From Inia geoffrensis (Eukaryota > Chordata > Mammalia > Artiodactyla > Iniidae): a DNA stretch of 64,000 bases. The translations under genes were made by a program, and so were the position numbers. Each line of letters starts with the position of its first letter. Within the stretch, counting starts at the first letter, position 1. The stretch lies in contig CM070910.1 in assembly GCA_036417435.1 (NCBI GenBank), positions 72,524,784-72,588,783 on the forward strand. Direction: 5' to 3'. Positions 15,151 to 29,784 of this stretch are shown here, piece after piece. The notes beneath the pieces were generated by a model, which was not told the DNA's origin, did no database searches, and worked only from the letters and a program-made list of their open reading frames with translations.

Positions 15151-16924
15151 TAATCCTGTCCCTCACTCGAAGCCTTACCCTCACCCGTGTCTTTACATTA
15201 ACCAGTACACCAAAACTATCTCGTGCCCTCAAATGTACGCTAACCCTTAAGCATTGCCATAACCTAAACTGTACCCTAATCCCTCCATATTCCCCAAACT
15301 TAACCCTAACCCCAATCCTAATCCTGACCCCAACCAGAAGCCTTAACCTCACCAGTGACATAATCTTAACCATTACACCAACACTAAACCGTGCCCTCAC
15401 ACGTATGCTAACCCTTAAGCCTTGCTTTACTCTAAACTGTACACTAATCCCTCTCCATTCCCTAACCCTAACCCTAACTCGAACCCTAACTCTGACACTC
15501 ACCCGAAGCTTTACCTTAAACCGTGTCCTAATTTTAACCATTACGTCACCTCTAACCCATGCCCTCAAACGTAGGTTAACCCTAAACCATTGCTGTACCC
15601 TAACCTGTACCCTAATCCCTCCCCATTGCCTAACCCTAACCCTAACCTGATCCCTAATCCAGTCCCTCACCCAAAGCCTTACCCTCACCCGTGCCCAAAT
15701 CTTAACCAGTACACCAATACTAACTCATGCTCTCACACGTACGCTAACCCTTAAGCGTTGTCGTACCCTAACCTGTACCCTAATACCTCTCCATTCCCTA
15801 ACCCTAACCCGAACCCGAACCCTAACCCTGACACTCACCTGAAGCTTTACCCTCACCCGTGTCCTAATTTTAACCAGGACATCAGCACTAACCCATGCCC
15901 TGCAACGTAGACTAACCCTAAACCGTTGTGGTACCCTAACCTGTACCCTAAACCCTCCCCATTCCCTAACCCTAACCCTAACCCAAACCCTAAACCTGAC
16001 CCTCTTCCGAGGCCTTACCCTCTCCAGTGCCCTAATCTTAACCAGTACACCAACACTAATTTGTGCCCTCACACTTACGCTAACACTTAAGCCTTGTCGT
16101 ACCCTAAACTATAACCTAATGCCTCCCCGTTTGCTAACCCTAACCCTAACTTGAATCCTAACCCTGACACTCACTCGAAGCCTTAACCTCCCCCGTGATT
16201 TAATCTTAACAATTACACCAACACTAAACCGTGCCCTCAAATGTACGCTAACCCAAACCGCAGCCGCACGCTAACCTGTACCCTAATACATCTCCATTGC
16301 CTAACCCTAACCCGATCCATAATCCTTTCCGTCACCCGAATCCTTAGCCTCACCCGTGCCCATATCTTAACCAGTACACCAAACTTAACTCGTACCCTCA
16401 CACGTACGCTAACCCTTAAGTGTTGTCTTACCCTAATCTGTACCCAAATACCTCCCCATTCCCTAACAGTAACCCTAACCCGAATCCTAACCCTGACCCT
16501 CACTCGAAGCCTTACCCTCACCCGTGACCTAATCTTAACCAGTACACCAACACTAAGTCGTGCCCTCACACGTACGCTAACACTTAAGCATTGTCGTATC
16601 CTAACATGTACCCTAATCCCTCTCCATTCCCTAACCCTAACGGTAACTAGAACCCTAACCCTGACACTCACCCGAAACTTTACCCTCACCCGTGTCCTAA
16701 TTTTAAACAGTACATCAACACTAACCCATTCCATGCAACGTAGCCTAACCCTAAACTGTTGCCGTACCCTAACCTGTACCCTAATCACTCTCCATTCCCT
16801 AACCCTAACCCTAACCCAAACCCTAAACTTGACCCTCTTCCGAGGCCGTACCCTCACCTGTGCGCTAATCTTAACCAGTACACCAACACTAAACCGTGCC
16901 CTCACACGTACGCTAAACCTAAAC

Positions 16925-17495
16925 CCCAGCTGTACCCTAACATGTACCCTAATCCCTCTCCATTCCCTAACACTAACACTACCCCGAATCCTAACCCTGA
17001 CAATCACCCGAAGCTTTACTCTCACCCGTGTCCTAATTTTAAACACTACATCCACACTAAACCATGCCCTCCAACCTAGGCTAACACTAAACCGTTGCCG
17101 TGCCGTAACCTGTACCCTAATCCCTCCCAACTGCCTAACCCTAACCCTAAACCGATACCTAATCCTGTCCCTCACCCAAAGCCTTACCCTCACCTGTGCC
17201 CGTACCTTAACCAGTACACCAAAACTAACACGTGCCCTCACACGTACGCTAACCCTAAACCACAGCCGTACCCTAACCTTTACCCTAATCCCTCTTCATT
17301 CCCTAACACTAACCCTAAACCAAACCCTAACCCTGACACTCACCCGAAACTTTACGCTCATCCTTGTCCTAATTATAAACACTACATCAACATTAACCCA
17401 TGTCCTCCAATGTAGGGTAACACAAAACCATTGTCGTACACTAACCTGTACCCTAATCCCTCTCCATTGCCTAATCCTAACCCTAACCCGATACC
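16925..17495 (+). repeat. Mosaic satellite block, paired with 14,580-15,150
   Basis: Second member of the 2,345-bp-offset pair. It is clearly less similar to its partner than the 3,520-bp duplication is, with scattered substitutions, so it represents an older exchange. Confidence 0.75.
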
Positions 17496-20400
17496 TAATC
17501 CTGTCCCTCACCCGAAGCCTTAGCCTCACCCGTGCCCTTATCTTAACCAGTACACCAAACTAACTCATGCCCTCACACGTACGCTAACCCTTAAGCGTTG
17601 TCATACTCTAAACTGTACCCTAATCCCTCCCCATTACCTAACACTAAACCTAGCCCGATTCCTAATCCTGAACCTCACCCGAAGGCTTACCCTCACCTGT
17701 GATTTAATCTTAACCAGGACATCAACACTAACCCATGTCCTGCAATGTAGGCTAACCCTAAACCGTTGCCATACCCAAACCTGTACCCTAATCCCTCCCC
17801 ATTCCCTAACAGTAACCCTAACCGTAACCATAACCCTGACACTCACCCGAAGCTTTACCCTCACCCATGTCCTAAATTTAACAAGGACATCAACACTAAC
17901 CCATGCCCTCCAACGATGTCTAACCTTAAACCGTTACCGTGCACTATCCTGTACCCTAATCCCTCCCCATTCCCTAACCCTAACCCTAACCCAAACCCTA
18001 AACCTGACCCTCTTCCGAGGCCTTACCCTGTCCCGTGCCCTAATCTTAACCAGTACAACAACACTAATTGGTTCCCTCACACTTACGCTAACACTTAAGC
18101 GTTGTCGTACCCTAAACTATAACCTAATGCCTCCCCATTTGCTAACCTTAACCCTAACCTGAATCCTAACCCTGACACTCACTCGAAGCCTTAACCTCCC
18201 CCGTGATTTAATCTTACCAATTACACCAACACTAAACCATGCACTCAAACGTACGCTAACCCTAAACCGCAGCCGCACGCTAACCTGTACCCTAATACAT
18301 ACACATTGCCTAACCATAACCCTAACCCGATCCATAATCCTTTCCCTCACCCGAATCCTTAGCCTCACCCGTTCCCTTATCTTAACCACTACACCAAACC
18401 TAACTCGTACCCTCACACGTACGCTAACCCTTGTGTTGTCTTACCCTAATCTGTACCCAAATACCTCCCCATTCCCTAACAGTAACCCTAACCCGAATCC
18501 TAACCCTGACCCTCACCCGAAGCCTTACCCTCACCCGTGACCTAATCTTAACCAGTACACCAACACTAAGTCGTGCCCTCACACGTACGCTAACCCTTAA
18601 GCATTGTCGTATCCTAACATGTACCCTAATCCCTCTCCATTCCCTAACCCTAACCCTAACTCGAACCCGAACCCTGACACTCAAACGAAGCTTTACCCTC
18701 ACCCGTGTCCTAATTTTAACCATTACATCACCACTAACCCATGTCCTCAAACGTAGGTTAACCCTAAACCCCAGCTGTACCCTAACCTGCTTCCTAATCT
18801 CTCTCCATTCCCTAACCCTAACCCTAACCGTAACCCTCTCACTGACACTCACCCGAATCTTTTCCCTCACCCGTGCCCTAATCTTAACCACTACAAGAAC
18901 ACTAAGTCATGCCCTCACACGTATGTTAACCCTTAAGAACTGTCGTACCCCAAACTGTACCCTAATCCCTCCCCATTTCCTAACCCTAACCCTAACCCTA
19001 ACCCTGACCCTCACCCGAAGCCTTACCCTCACCCGTGCCCTAATCTTAACCAGGACACCAACACTAACCCGTGCCCTCACATGTACGCTAACCCTTAAGC
19101 ATTGTCGTATCCTAACCTGTACCCTAATCCCTCCCCATTGCCTAACCCTAAACCTAACCCGATCCGTTATTCTGTCCCTCACCCGAAGCCTTACACTCAC
19201 CCGTGCCCTAATCTTATCCAGTGCACCAACACTAACTCGTGCCGTCACACATATGCTAACCCTTAAGCGTTGTCGTACCCTAAACTCTAACCTAATCCCT
19301 CCCCATTCCCTAACCCTAACCCTAACCCGAATCCTAACCCTGACCCTCACTCGAAGCCTTAACCTCACCTGTAACTTAATCTTAACCATTACACAAACAC
19401 TAAACCGTGCCCTCACACGTACGCTAATCCTAAACCGTAGCTGTACCCTAACCTGTACCCTAATACCTCCCCATTGCCTAACCCTAACCCGATCCATAAT
19501 GCTGTCTCCCACCCGAAGCCTTACACTCACCTGTGCCCTTATCTTAACAAGAACACCAAAACTATCTCGTGCCCTCACACGTACGCTAACCCTTAAGCAT
19601 TGTCGTACCCTAAACTGTACCCTAATCCCTCCACATTCCCTAACCCGAATCCTAATCCTGACACTCAACCGAAGCCTTAACCTCACCCGTGACTTAATCT
19701 TAACCATTACACCAACACTAAACCGTTCCCTCACACGTAGAGTAACCCTAAACCGCAGCCGTACCCTAAACTGTACCCTAATCCCTCTCCATTCCCTAAC
19801 ACTAACACTACCCCGATCCTAATCCTGACAATCACCCGAAGCTTTACTCTCACCCGTGTCCTAATTTTTAACACTACATCCACACTAAACCATGCCCTCC
19901 AACCTAGGCTATCACTAAACCTTTGCCGTGCCATAACCTGTACCCTAATCCCTCCCAACTGCCTAACCCTAACCCTAACCCGATCCCTAATCCTGTCCCT
20001 CACCCGAAGCCTTACCCTCACCTGTGCCCGTATCTTAACCAGTACACCAAAACTAACTCGTGCCCTCTCACGTATGCTAACCCTTAAGCGTTGTCGTGCC
20101 CTAAACTGTAGCCTAATCCCTCCCCATTCCCTAACACTAACCCTAACCCGATTCCGAATCCTGACACTCACCGGAAGCCTTAACCTCACCCGTGACCTAA
20201 TCTTAACCATTACACCAACTCTAAACCATGGCCTCACACGTACAGTAACCCTAAACCGCAGCCGTACTCTAAACTGCACCCTAATTCAACTCCATTCCCT
20301 AACCCTAATCCTAAACCGAACCCTAAGCCTGACACTCACCCGAAGCTTTACCCTCACCCGTGTCCTAATATTAAGGAGGACATCAACATTAACCCATGCC

Positions 20401-23400
20401 CTGCCACGTAGACTAATCCTAAACCGTTGCCGTGCCTTAACGTGTACCCTAATCCCTCCCCATTCCCTAACCCTAACACTAACCCAAACCCTAAACCTGA
20501 CCCTCTTCCGAGGCCTTACCCTCTCCCGTGCCGTAATCTTAACCAGTACACCAACACTAATTTGTCCCCTCACACTTACGCTAACACTTAAGCGTTGTCG
20601 TACCCTAAACTATAACCTAATGCCTCCACATTTCCTAACCCTAACCCTAACCTGAATTCTAACCCTGACCCTCACCCGAAGCCTTACCCTCACACGTCAC
20701 CTAATCTTAACCAGTACACCAACACTAAACCGTGCCCTCACACGTACGCTAACCCTAAACCGCAGCCGTACCCTAACCTGTACCCTAATCCCTCTCCATT
20801 TCCGAACACTAAACCTAACCCGAACCCTAAACGTGACACTCACCCGAAACTTCACCCTCACCCGTGTCCTAATTTTAAACAGTACATCAACACTAAACCA
20901 TGCCCTCCAATGTAGGCTAACCCTAAACCATTGCCGTACCGTAACCTGTACCCTAATCCCTCCCAATTGCCTAACCCTAACCCGAACCTGATCCCTAATC
21001 CTGTCCCTCACTTGAAGCCTTACTCTCACCCGTGTCTTTACCTTAACCAGTACACCAAAACTATCTCGTGCCCTCACACGTACGCTAACCCTAAAGGGTT
21101 GTTTTACCCTAACCTGTTCACTAATCCCTCTCCATTCCCTAACCCTAACCCTAACTCGAATCCTAACCCTGACACTCACCCAAAGCTTTACCCTCACCCG
21201 TGTCCTAATTTTAACCATTACATCACCACTCACCCATGCCCTCAAACGTAGGTTAACCCTAAACCATTTTGTACCCTATCCTGTACCCTAATCCCTCCCC
21301 ATTGCCTAACCCTAACCCTAACCTGATCCCCAATCCTGTCCCTCACCCGAAGCCTTACCCTCACCCGTGCCCAAATCTTAACCAGTACACCAATACTAAC
21401 TCATGCTCTCACACGTACGCTAACCCTTAAGCGTTGTCGTACCCTAACCTGTACCCTAATGCCTCTCCATTCCCTAGCCCTAACCCTAAGTCGAACCCTA
21501 ACCCTGACACTCACCTGAAACTTTACCCTCAACCGTGTCCTAATTTTAACCAGTACATCAGCACTAACCCATGCCCTGCAACGTAGACTAACCCTAAACC
21601 GTTGCCGTACCATAACCTGTACCCTAATCCCTCCCCATTCCCTAACCCTAACCCTAACCCCATCCCTAAACCTGACCCTCTTCCGAGGCCTCACCCTCTC
21701 CCGTTCCCTAATCTTAACCAGTACACCAACACTAATTTGTGCCCTCACACTTACGCTAACACTTAAGCATTGTCGTACCCTAAACTATAACCTAAGGCCT
21801 CCGCATTTCCTAACCCTAACCCTAACCTGAATCCTAACCCTGACCCTCACTCGAAGCCTTAACCTCCCCCGTGATTTAATCTTAACCATTACACGAACAC
21901 TAAACCGTGCCCTCACACGTACGCTAAACCTAAACCCCACTGTACCCTAACCTGTATCCTAATCTCTCTCCTTTCCCTAACCCTAACCCTAACCCGAACC
22001 CTAACACTGACACTCACCGGAAACTTTACCCTCACCCGTGCCCTTATCTTAACCAGTACACCAACACTAAGTCGTGCCCTCACACGTATGTTAACCCTTA
22101 AGAACTGTCGTACCCTAAACTGTACCCTAATCTCTCCCCATTTCCTAACCCTAACCCTAACACGAATCCTAACCCTGACCCTCACCCGAAGCGTTACCCT
22201 CACCCGTGCCCTAATCTTAATCAGGACACTGACACTAAATCGTGCCCTCACATGTACACTAACCCTTAAGCGTTGTCATACACTAAACTGTACCCTAATC
22301 CCTCCCCATTCCATAACCCTTACCCTAAACCGAACCCTATCCCTGACACTCACCCGAAGTTTTACCCTCACCCGTGCCCTAATCTTAACCAGTACACCAA
22401 CACTAAGTCATGCCCTCACACGTGTGCTAACCCTTAAGCACTGTCATACCCTAAACTGTACCCTAATCCCTCCCCATTTCCTAACGCTAACCCTAACCCG
22501 AATCCTAAACCTGTCCCTCACCCGAACCCTTAACCTCTCCCGTGCCTTAATCTTAACCAGTACACCATCACTGAACCATGCCCTCACACGTACGCTAACC
22601 CTAAACTGCAGCCGTACCCTAACCTGTACCCTAATCCCTCTCCATTCCCTAACACTAACCCTAAACCGAACCCTAACCCTGACACTCACCCGAAGCTTTA
22701 CGCTCACCCGTGTCCTAATTATAAGCACTACATCAACATTAACCCATGTCTTAAAATGTAGGGTAACAAAAAACCATTGTCATACACTAACCTGTACTCT
22801 AATCCCTCTCCATTGCCTAATCCTAACCCTAACACGATACCTAATCCTGTTCCTCACCCGAAGCCTTACCCTCACCTGTGACTTAATCTTAACCAGGTCA
22901 TCAACACTAAACCATGTCCTGCAATGTAGGCTAACCATAAACCGTTGCCATACCCTAACCTGTACCCTAATCCCTCCCCATTGCCTAACCCTAAACCTAA
23001 CCTGATCCCTAATCCTGTCCCTCACTTGAAGCCTTACCCTCAGCCGTGTCTTACCTTAACCAGTACACCAAAACTATCTCGTGCCCTCAAACGTACGCTA
23101 ACGCTTAAGCATTGTCATACCCTAAACTGTACCCTAATCCCTCCATATTTCCCAACCCTAACCCTAACCCCAATCCTAATCCTGACCCTCACCCGAAGCC
23201 TTAACCTCACCCGTGACCTAATCTTAACCATTACACCAACACTAAACCGTGCCCTCACACGTACGCTAACCCTTAAGAGTTGTTTTACCCTAACCTGTAC
23301 ACTAATCCCTCTCCATTCCCTAACCCTAACCCTAACTCGAACCCTAACCCTGACACTCACCTGAAGCTTTACCCTCAACCGTGTCCTAATTTTAACCAGG

Positions 23401-26400
23401 ACATCAGCACTAACCCATGCCCTGAAACGTAGACTAACCCTAAACCGTTGCCGTACCCTAACCTGTACCCTAATCCCTCCCCATTCCCTAACCCTAACCC
23501 TAACCCGAATCGTATACCTGTCCCTCACCCGAACACTTAACCTCCCCCGTGCCTTAATCTTAACCAGCACACCATCACTGAACCGTGCCCTCACACGTAC
23601 GCTAACCCTAAACCGAAGCCGTACCCTAACCTTTACCCTAATCCTTCTCCATTCCCTAACACTAACCTTAAACCGAATCCTAACCCTGACACTCACCCGA
23701 AGCTTTACGCTCACCCGTGTCCTAATTATAAACACTACATCAACATTAACCCGTGTCCTCCAATGTAGGGTAACACAAAACCATTGTCGTACACTAACCT
23801 GTAACCTAATCCCTCTCCATTGCCTAATCCTAACCATAACCCGATCCCTAATCCTGTCCCTCATCCGAAGCCTTACCTTCACCCGTGCCCTTATCTTAAC
23901 CAGTACACCAAAACTAACTCATGCCCTCACACATACGCTAACCCTTAAGCGTTGTCATGCTCTAAACTGTACCCTAATCCCTCCCCATTCCCTAACACTA
24001 ACCCTAGCCGGATTCCAAATCCTGAACTTCACCCGAAGCCTTACTCTCACCTGTGACTTAATCTTAAACAGGACATCAACACTATCCCATGTCCTGCAAT
24101 GTAGGCTAACCCTAAACCGTTGCCATACCCTAAGCTGTACCCTAATCCCTCCCCATTCCCTAACGGTAATCCTAACCCTAACCCTAACCCTGACACTCAC
24201 CCGAAGCTTTACCCTCACCCGTGTCCTAAATTTAACAAGGACATCAACACTAACCCATGCCCTCCAACGTTGTCTAACCTTAAACCGATACCGTGCACTA
24301 TCCTGTACCCTAATCACTCCCCATTCCCTAAACCTAACCCTAACCCAATCACAAAACCTGACCCTCTTCCGAGGCCTTACTCTCACCCATGTCCTAATCT
24401 TAACCAGTACACCAACACTAACTCGTGCCCTCACACGTACGCTAACCGTTAAGCGTTGTCGTACCCTAAACTCTAACCTAATCCCTACCCATTCCCTAAC
24501 CCTAACCCTAACCCGAATCCTAAGCCTGACCCTCACTTGAAGCCTTAACCTCACCTGTAACTTAATCTTAACCATTACACAAACACTAAACCGTGCCCTC
24601 ACACGTACAGTAACCCTAAACCGCAGCCGTACACTAAACTGCACCCTAATCCAACTCCATTCCGTAACGCTAACCCTAAACCTAACCATAAGCCTGACAC
24701 TCACCCGAAGCTTTACCCTCACCCGTGTCCTAATTTTAAGGAGGCCATCAACACTAACCCATGCCCTGCAACGTAGGCTAAACCTAAACCGTTCCCATAC
24801 CGTAACGTGTAGCCTAATCCCTCCCCTTCCCTAACCCTAACCCTAACAAAACCCTAAACCTGACCCTCTTCCGAGGCCTTACCCTCTCCCGTGCCCTAAT
24901 CTTAACCAGTACACCAACACTAATTTGTGCCCTCACACTTACGCTAACACTTAAGCGTTGTCGTACCCTAAACTATAACCTAATGCCTCCCCATTTCCTA
25001 ACCCTAACCCTAGCCTGAATCCTAACCCTGACCCTCACCCTAGGCCTTACCCTCACGCATCACCTAATCTTAACCAGTACACCAACACTAAACCGTGCCC
25101 TCACACGTACACTAACCGTAAACCGCAGCCGTACCCTAACTTGTACCCTAATCCCTCTCCATTCCCGAACACTAAACCTAACCCGAACCCTAACCCTGAC
25201 ACTCACCCGAAGCTTTACCCTCACCCGTGTCCTAATTTTAATCAGTACATCAACACTAAACCATGTCCTCCAACGTAGGCTAACCGTAAACCGTTGCCGT
25301 ACCGTAACCTGTACCCTAATCCCTCCCCATTGCCTAACCCTAACCCTAACCTGATCCCTAATCCTGTCCCTCACTTGTAGCCTTACCCTCACCCGGGTCT
25401 TTACCTTAACCAGTACACCAAAACTATCTCGTGCCCTCAAACGTACGCTAACCCTTAAGCATTGTCATACCCTAAACTGCACCCTAATCCCTCCATATTC
25501 CCCAACCCTAACCCTAACCCCAATCCTAATCCTGACCCTCACCCGAAGCCTTAACCTCACCCATGACCTAATCTTAAGCATTACACCAGCACTAAACCGT
25601 GCCCTCACACGTACGCTAACCCTTATGCGTTGTTTTACCGTAACCTGTACACTAATCCCTCTCCATTCCCTAACCCTAACCCTAACTCAAACCCTAACCC
25701 TGACACTCACCCGAAGCTTTACCCTCACCCGTGTCCGAATTTTAACCATTACATCACCACTAACCCATGCCCTCAAACGTAGGTTAACCCTAAACCATGG
25801 CTGTACCCTAACCTGTACCTTAATCCTTCCCCATTGCCTAAACCTAACCCTAACCTGATCCCTAATCCTGTCCCTCACCCGAAGCCTTACCCTCACCCGT
25901 GCCCAAATCTTAACCAGTACACCAATACTAACTAATGCTCTCAAACATACGCTAACCCTTAAGCGTTGTCGTACCCTAACCTGTACCCTAATACCTCTCC
26001 ATTCCCTAACCCTAACCCTAACCCGATCCATAATCCTTTCCCTCACCCGAATCCTTAGCCTCACCCGTGCCCTTATCTTAACCAGTACACCAAACCTAAC
26101 TCGTACCCTCACACGTACGCTAACCCTTAAGTGTTGTCTTACCCTAATCTGTACCCAAATACCTCCTCATTCCCTAACAGTAACCCTAACCCGAATCCTA
26201 ATCCTGACCCTCACCCGAAGCCTTAACCTCACCCGTGACTTAATCTTAACCATTACACCAACACTAAACCGTGCCATCACACGTACACTAACCCTTAAGC
26301 GTTGTCTTACCCTAACCTGTACACTAATCCCTCTCCATTCGCTAACCCTAACCCTAACTCGAACCCCAACCCTGACACTCACCCAAAACTTTACCCTCAC

Positions 26401-29400
26401 CCGTGTACTAATTTTAAACAGTACATCACCACTAAACCATGCCCTCAAACGTAGGCTAAACCTAAATTTTTGCTGTACCCTTACCTGTCCCCTATTCCCT
26501 CCCCATTGCCCAACCCTAACCCTAAACTGATCCCTAATCCTGTCCCTCACCCAAAGCCTTACCCTCACCCGTGCCCTGAACTGAACCAGTACACCAACAC
26601 TAACTCGTGCCCTCACACTTATGCTAACAATTAAGCGTTGTCTTACCCTAAACTGTACCCTAACACCTCCCCATTTCCTAACTCTAACCCTAACCCGAAT
26701 CCTAACCCTGAACCTCACCCGAAGCCTTACCCTCACCCGTGACCTAATCTTAACCAGTACACCAACAGTAAGTCGTGCCCTCACACGTATGCTAACCCTT
26801 AAGCATTGTCGTATCCTAACATGTACCCTAATCCCTCTCCATTCCCTATCCCTAACCCTAACCCGAACCCTAACCCTGACACTCACCCAAAGCTTTACCC
26901 TCACCCGTGTCCTAAATTTAACAAGGACATCAACACTAACCCATGCCCTCCAACGTTGTCTAACCTTAAACCGTTACCATGCACTATCCTGTACCCTAAA
27001 CACTCCCCATTCCCTAAGCCTAACCCTAACCCGAACCCTAACCCTGACACTCACCTGAAGCTTTACCCTCAACCGTGTCCTAATTTTAACCAGGACAACA
27101 GCACTAACTCATGCCCTGCAACGTAGACTAACCCTAAACCGTTGCGGTACCCTAACCTGTACCCTAATCCCTCCCCATTCTCTAAACCTAACCCTAACCC
27201 AACCCTAAACCTGACACTCTTCGAGGGCTTACCCTCTCCCGTGCCCTAATCTTAACCAGTACACCAACACTAATTTGTGCCCTCACACTTACGCTAACAC
27301 TTAAGCGTTGTCGTACCCTAAACTATAACCTAATGCCTCCCCATTTCCTAACCCTAACCCTAACCTGAATCCTAACCCTGGCCCTCACTCGAAGCCTTAA
27401 CCTCCCCCGTGATTTAATCTTAACCATTACACCAACACTAAACCGTGCCCTCAAACGTACGCTAACCCTAAACCACAGCCGCACGCTAACCTGTACCCTA
27501 TTCCCTCCCCATTGCCTAACCCTAACCCTATCCCGATCCATAATCCTTTCCCTCACCTGAATCCTTAGCCTCACCCGTGCCCTTATCTTAACCAGTACAC
27601 CAAACCTAACTCATACCCTCACACGTACGCTAACCCTTAAGTGTTGTCTTACCCTAATCTGTACCCAAATACCTCCCCATTCCCTAACAGTAACCGTAAC
27701 CCGAATCCTAATCCTGAAACTCACTTGAAGCCTTAACCTCACCCGTGAGTTAATCTTAACCAGTACACCAATACTAACTCATGCTCTCACACGAATGCTA
27801 ACCCTTAAGCGTTGTCATACCCTAACCTGTACCCTAATATCTCTCCATTCCCTAACCCTAACCCTAACCCGAACTCTAACCCTGACACTAACCTGAAGCT
27901 TTACCCTCAACCGTGTCCTAATTTTTACCAGGACATCAGCACTAAACCATGCCCTCAAACGTAGGCTAAATCTAAATTGTTGCTGTACCCTAACGTGTAA
28001 CCTATTCCCTCCCCATTGCCTAACCCTAACCCTAAACCGATCCCTAATCCTGTCCCTCCCCCAAAGCCTTACCCTCACCCGTGCCCTGAACTGAACCAGT
28101 ACACCAACACTAACTCGTGCCCTCACACTTACGCTAACACTTAAGCGTTTTTGTACCCTAAACTGTACCCTAATACCTCCCCATTTCCTAGCTCTAACCC
28201 TAACCCGAATCCTAACCCTGAACTTCACCCGAAGCATTACCCTCACCCGTGACCTAAACTTAACAAGTACACCAAAACTAAGTCGTGCCCTCACACGTAC
28301 GCTAACCCTTAAGCATTGTCGTATCCTAACATGTACCCTAATACCTCTCCATTCCCTAACACTAACCCTAACCCGAACCCTAACCCTGACACTCACCTGA
28401 AGCTTTACCCTCAACCGTGTCCTAATTTTAACCAGGACATCAGCACTAACCCATGCCATGCAACGTAGACTAACCCTAAACCGTTGCCGTACCCTAACCT
28501 GTACCCTAATCCCTCTCCATTCCTTAACCGTAACCCTAACCCAAACCCTAAACGTGACCCTCTTCCGAGTCCTTGCCCTCACCCGTGACCTAATCTTAAC
28601 CAGTACATCAACACTAACTCGTGCCATCACACTTAATCTAACCCATTAGCGTTCTCGTACCCTAAAGTGTCCCCTAATCCCTCCCCATTCCCTAACCCTA
28701 ACCCTAACTCGAATCCTAACCCTCACACTCAACCGAAGCCTTACCCCAACCCGTGACTTAATCTTAACCAGTACACCATCACTAAACGGTGCCCTCACAC
28801 GTGCGATAACACTTAAGCATTGTCGTAGCCTAACCTGTACCCTAAACCCTCTCCATTCCCTAATCCTAACCCTAACCCGAACCCTATACCTGACACTCAC
28901 CCGAAGCTTTACCCTCACCCGTGTCATAAATTTAACAAGGATATCAACACTAACCCATGTCCTACAACGTAGGTTAACCTGAAACCGTTGCTGTACCCTA
29001 ACCTTTACCCTAATCCCTCCCCATTCCCTAAACCTAACCCTAACACAAACCCTAAACCTGACACTCTTCTGAGGCCTTACCCTCACCCGTGCCCTAATCT
29101 TAACCAGTACACCAACACTAACACATGGCCTCACACGTACACTAAACCTTAAGTGTTGTCGTACCCTAAACTGTATCCTAATCCCTCCCCATTCCCTAAC
29201 CCTAACCCTAACGCGAATCCTAACCCTGACCCTCACCCGAAGCCTTACCCTCACCCGTCACCTATCTTAACCAGTACACGAACACTAAACCATGCCCTCA
29301 CACGTACGCTAACCCTAAACTGCAACCGTAACCTAACCTGTACCCTAATCCCTCTCCATTCCTTAACCCTAACCCTAACCCGAACCCTAAACCTGACACT

Positions 29401-29784
29401 CACCCGAAGCTTTACCCTAACCCATATCCTAATTTTAACCAGGAAACCAACACAAACCCTTGCCCTGCAACATAGACTAACCCTAAACCGTTGCCGTACC
29501 CTAACCTGTACCCTATTCCCTCCCTATTCCCTAAACCTAACCCTAACCTAAACACTAAAATTGACCCTCTTCAGAGGTCTTACCCTCACCCGTGCCCTAA
29601 TCTTAACCAGTACACCAACAATAAACCGTGCCCTCACACGTACGCTAAACCTAAACTGCAATTGTACCCTAAAATGTATCCTAATTTCTCTCCATTCCCT
29701 AACCATAACCCTAACACGAACCCTAACCCTGACACTCACTCGAAGCTTTACCCTCAGCTGTGTTCTAATTGTACAAATGACAAA

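Larger units (their letters stand above)
1..29769 (+). repeat. Telomere-like 168-bp satellite array (left array)
   Basis: The whole stretch consists of degenerate CCCTAA hexamers organised in a tandem unit of 168 bp. The landmark CCATT(C/G)CCTAA recurs at 567, 735, 903, then 1226, 1394 and 1561, and at 4068, 4236 and 4404. Between short telomere-like runs each unit holds a conserved non-telomeric core with CACACGTACGCTAA, TACACCAACACTAA and CCCGAAGC. At least four subtypes are visible: A with CTTAAGCGTTGTC; B with GCAGCCGTACC, GAAGCTTTACC and GTCCTAATTTTAA; C with CCCCATTGCC and GATCCCTAATCCTGTCCC; D with CTCTTCCGAGGCC. A-B-C order is common, giving roughly 500-bp composite units, but it is irregular. 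The + strand is C-rich throughout. No pure hexamer tract longer than about four copies was seen, so this is a satellite and not an active telomere. Open frames inside are repeat artefacts. The relation to the terminal GC-rich satellite known from baleen whales is inferred. Confidence 0.95.

Noticed and set aside
1..29769. Dozens of long open frames with Arg-Val, Thr-Leu or Pro-Asn rich translations
   Set aside because: They follow from a stop-poor hexamer repeat whose 168-bp period preserves frame; they appear on both strands at once and have no start context, domain or normal composition.
1..29769. Active telomere
   Set aside because: Hexamers are heavily degenerate and interrupted every few repeats; no long perfect CCCTAA tract exists in the window.
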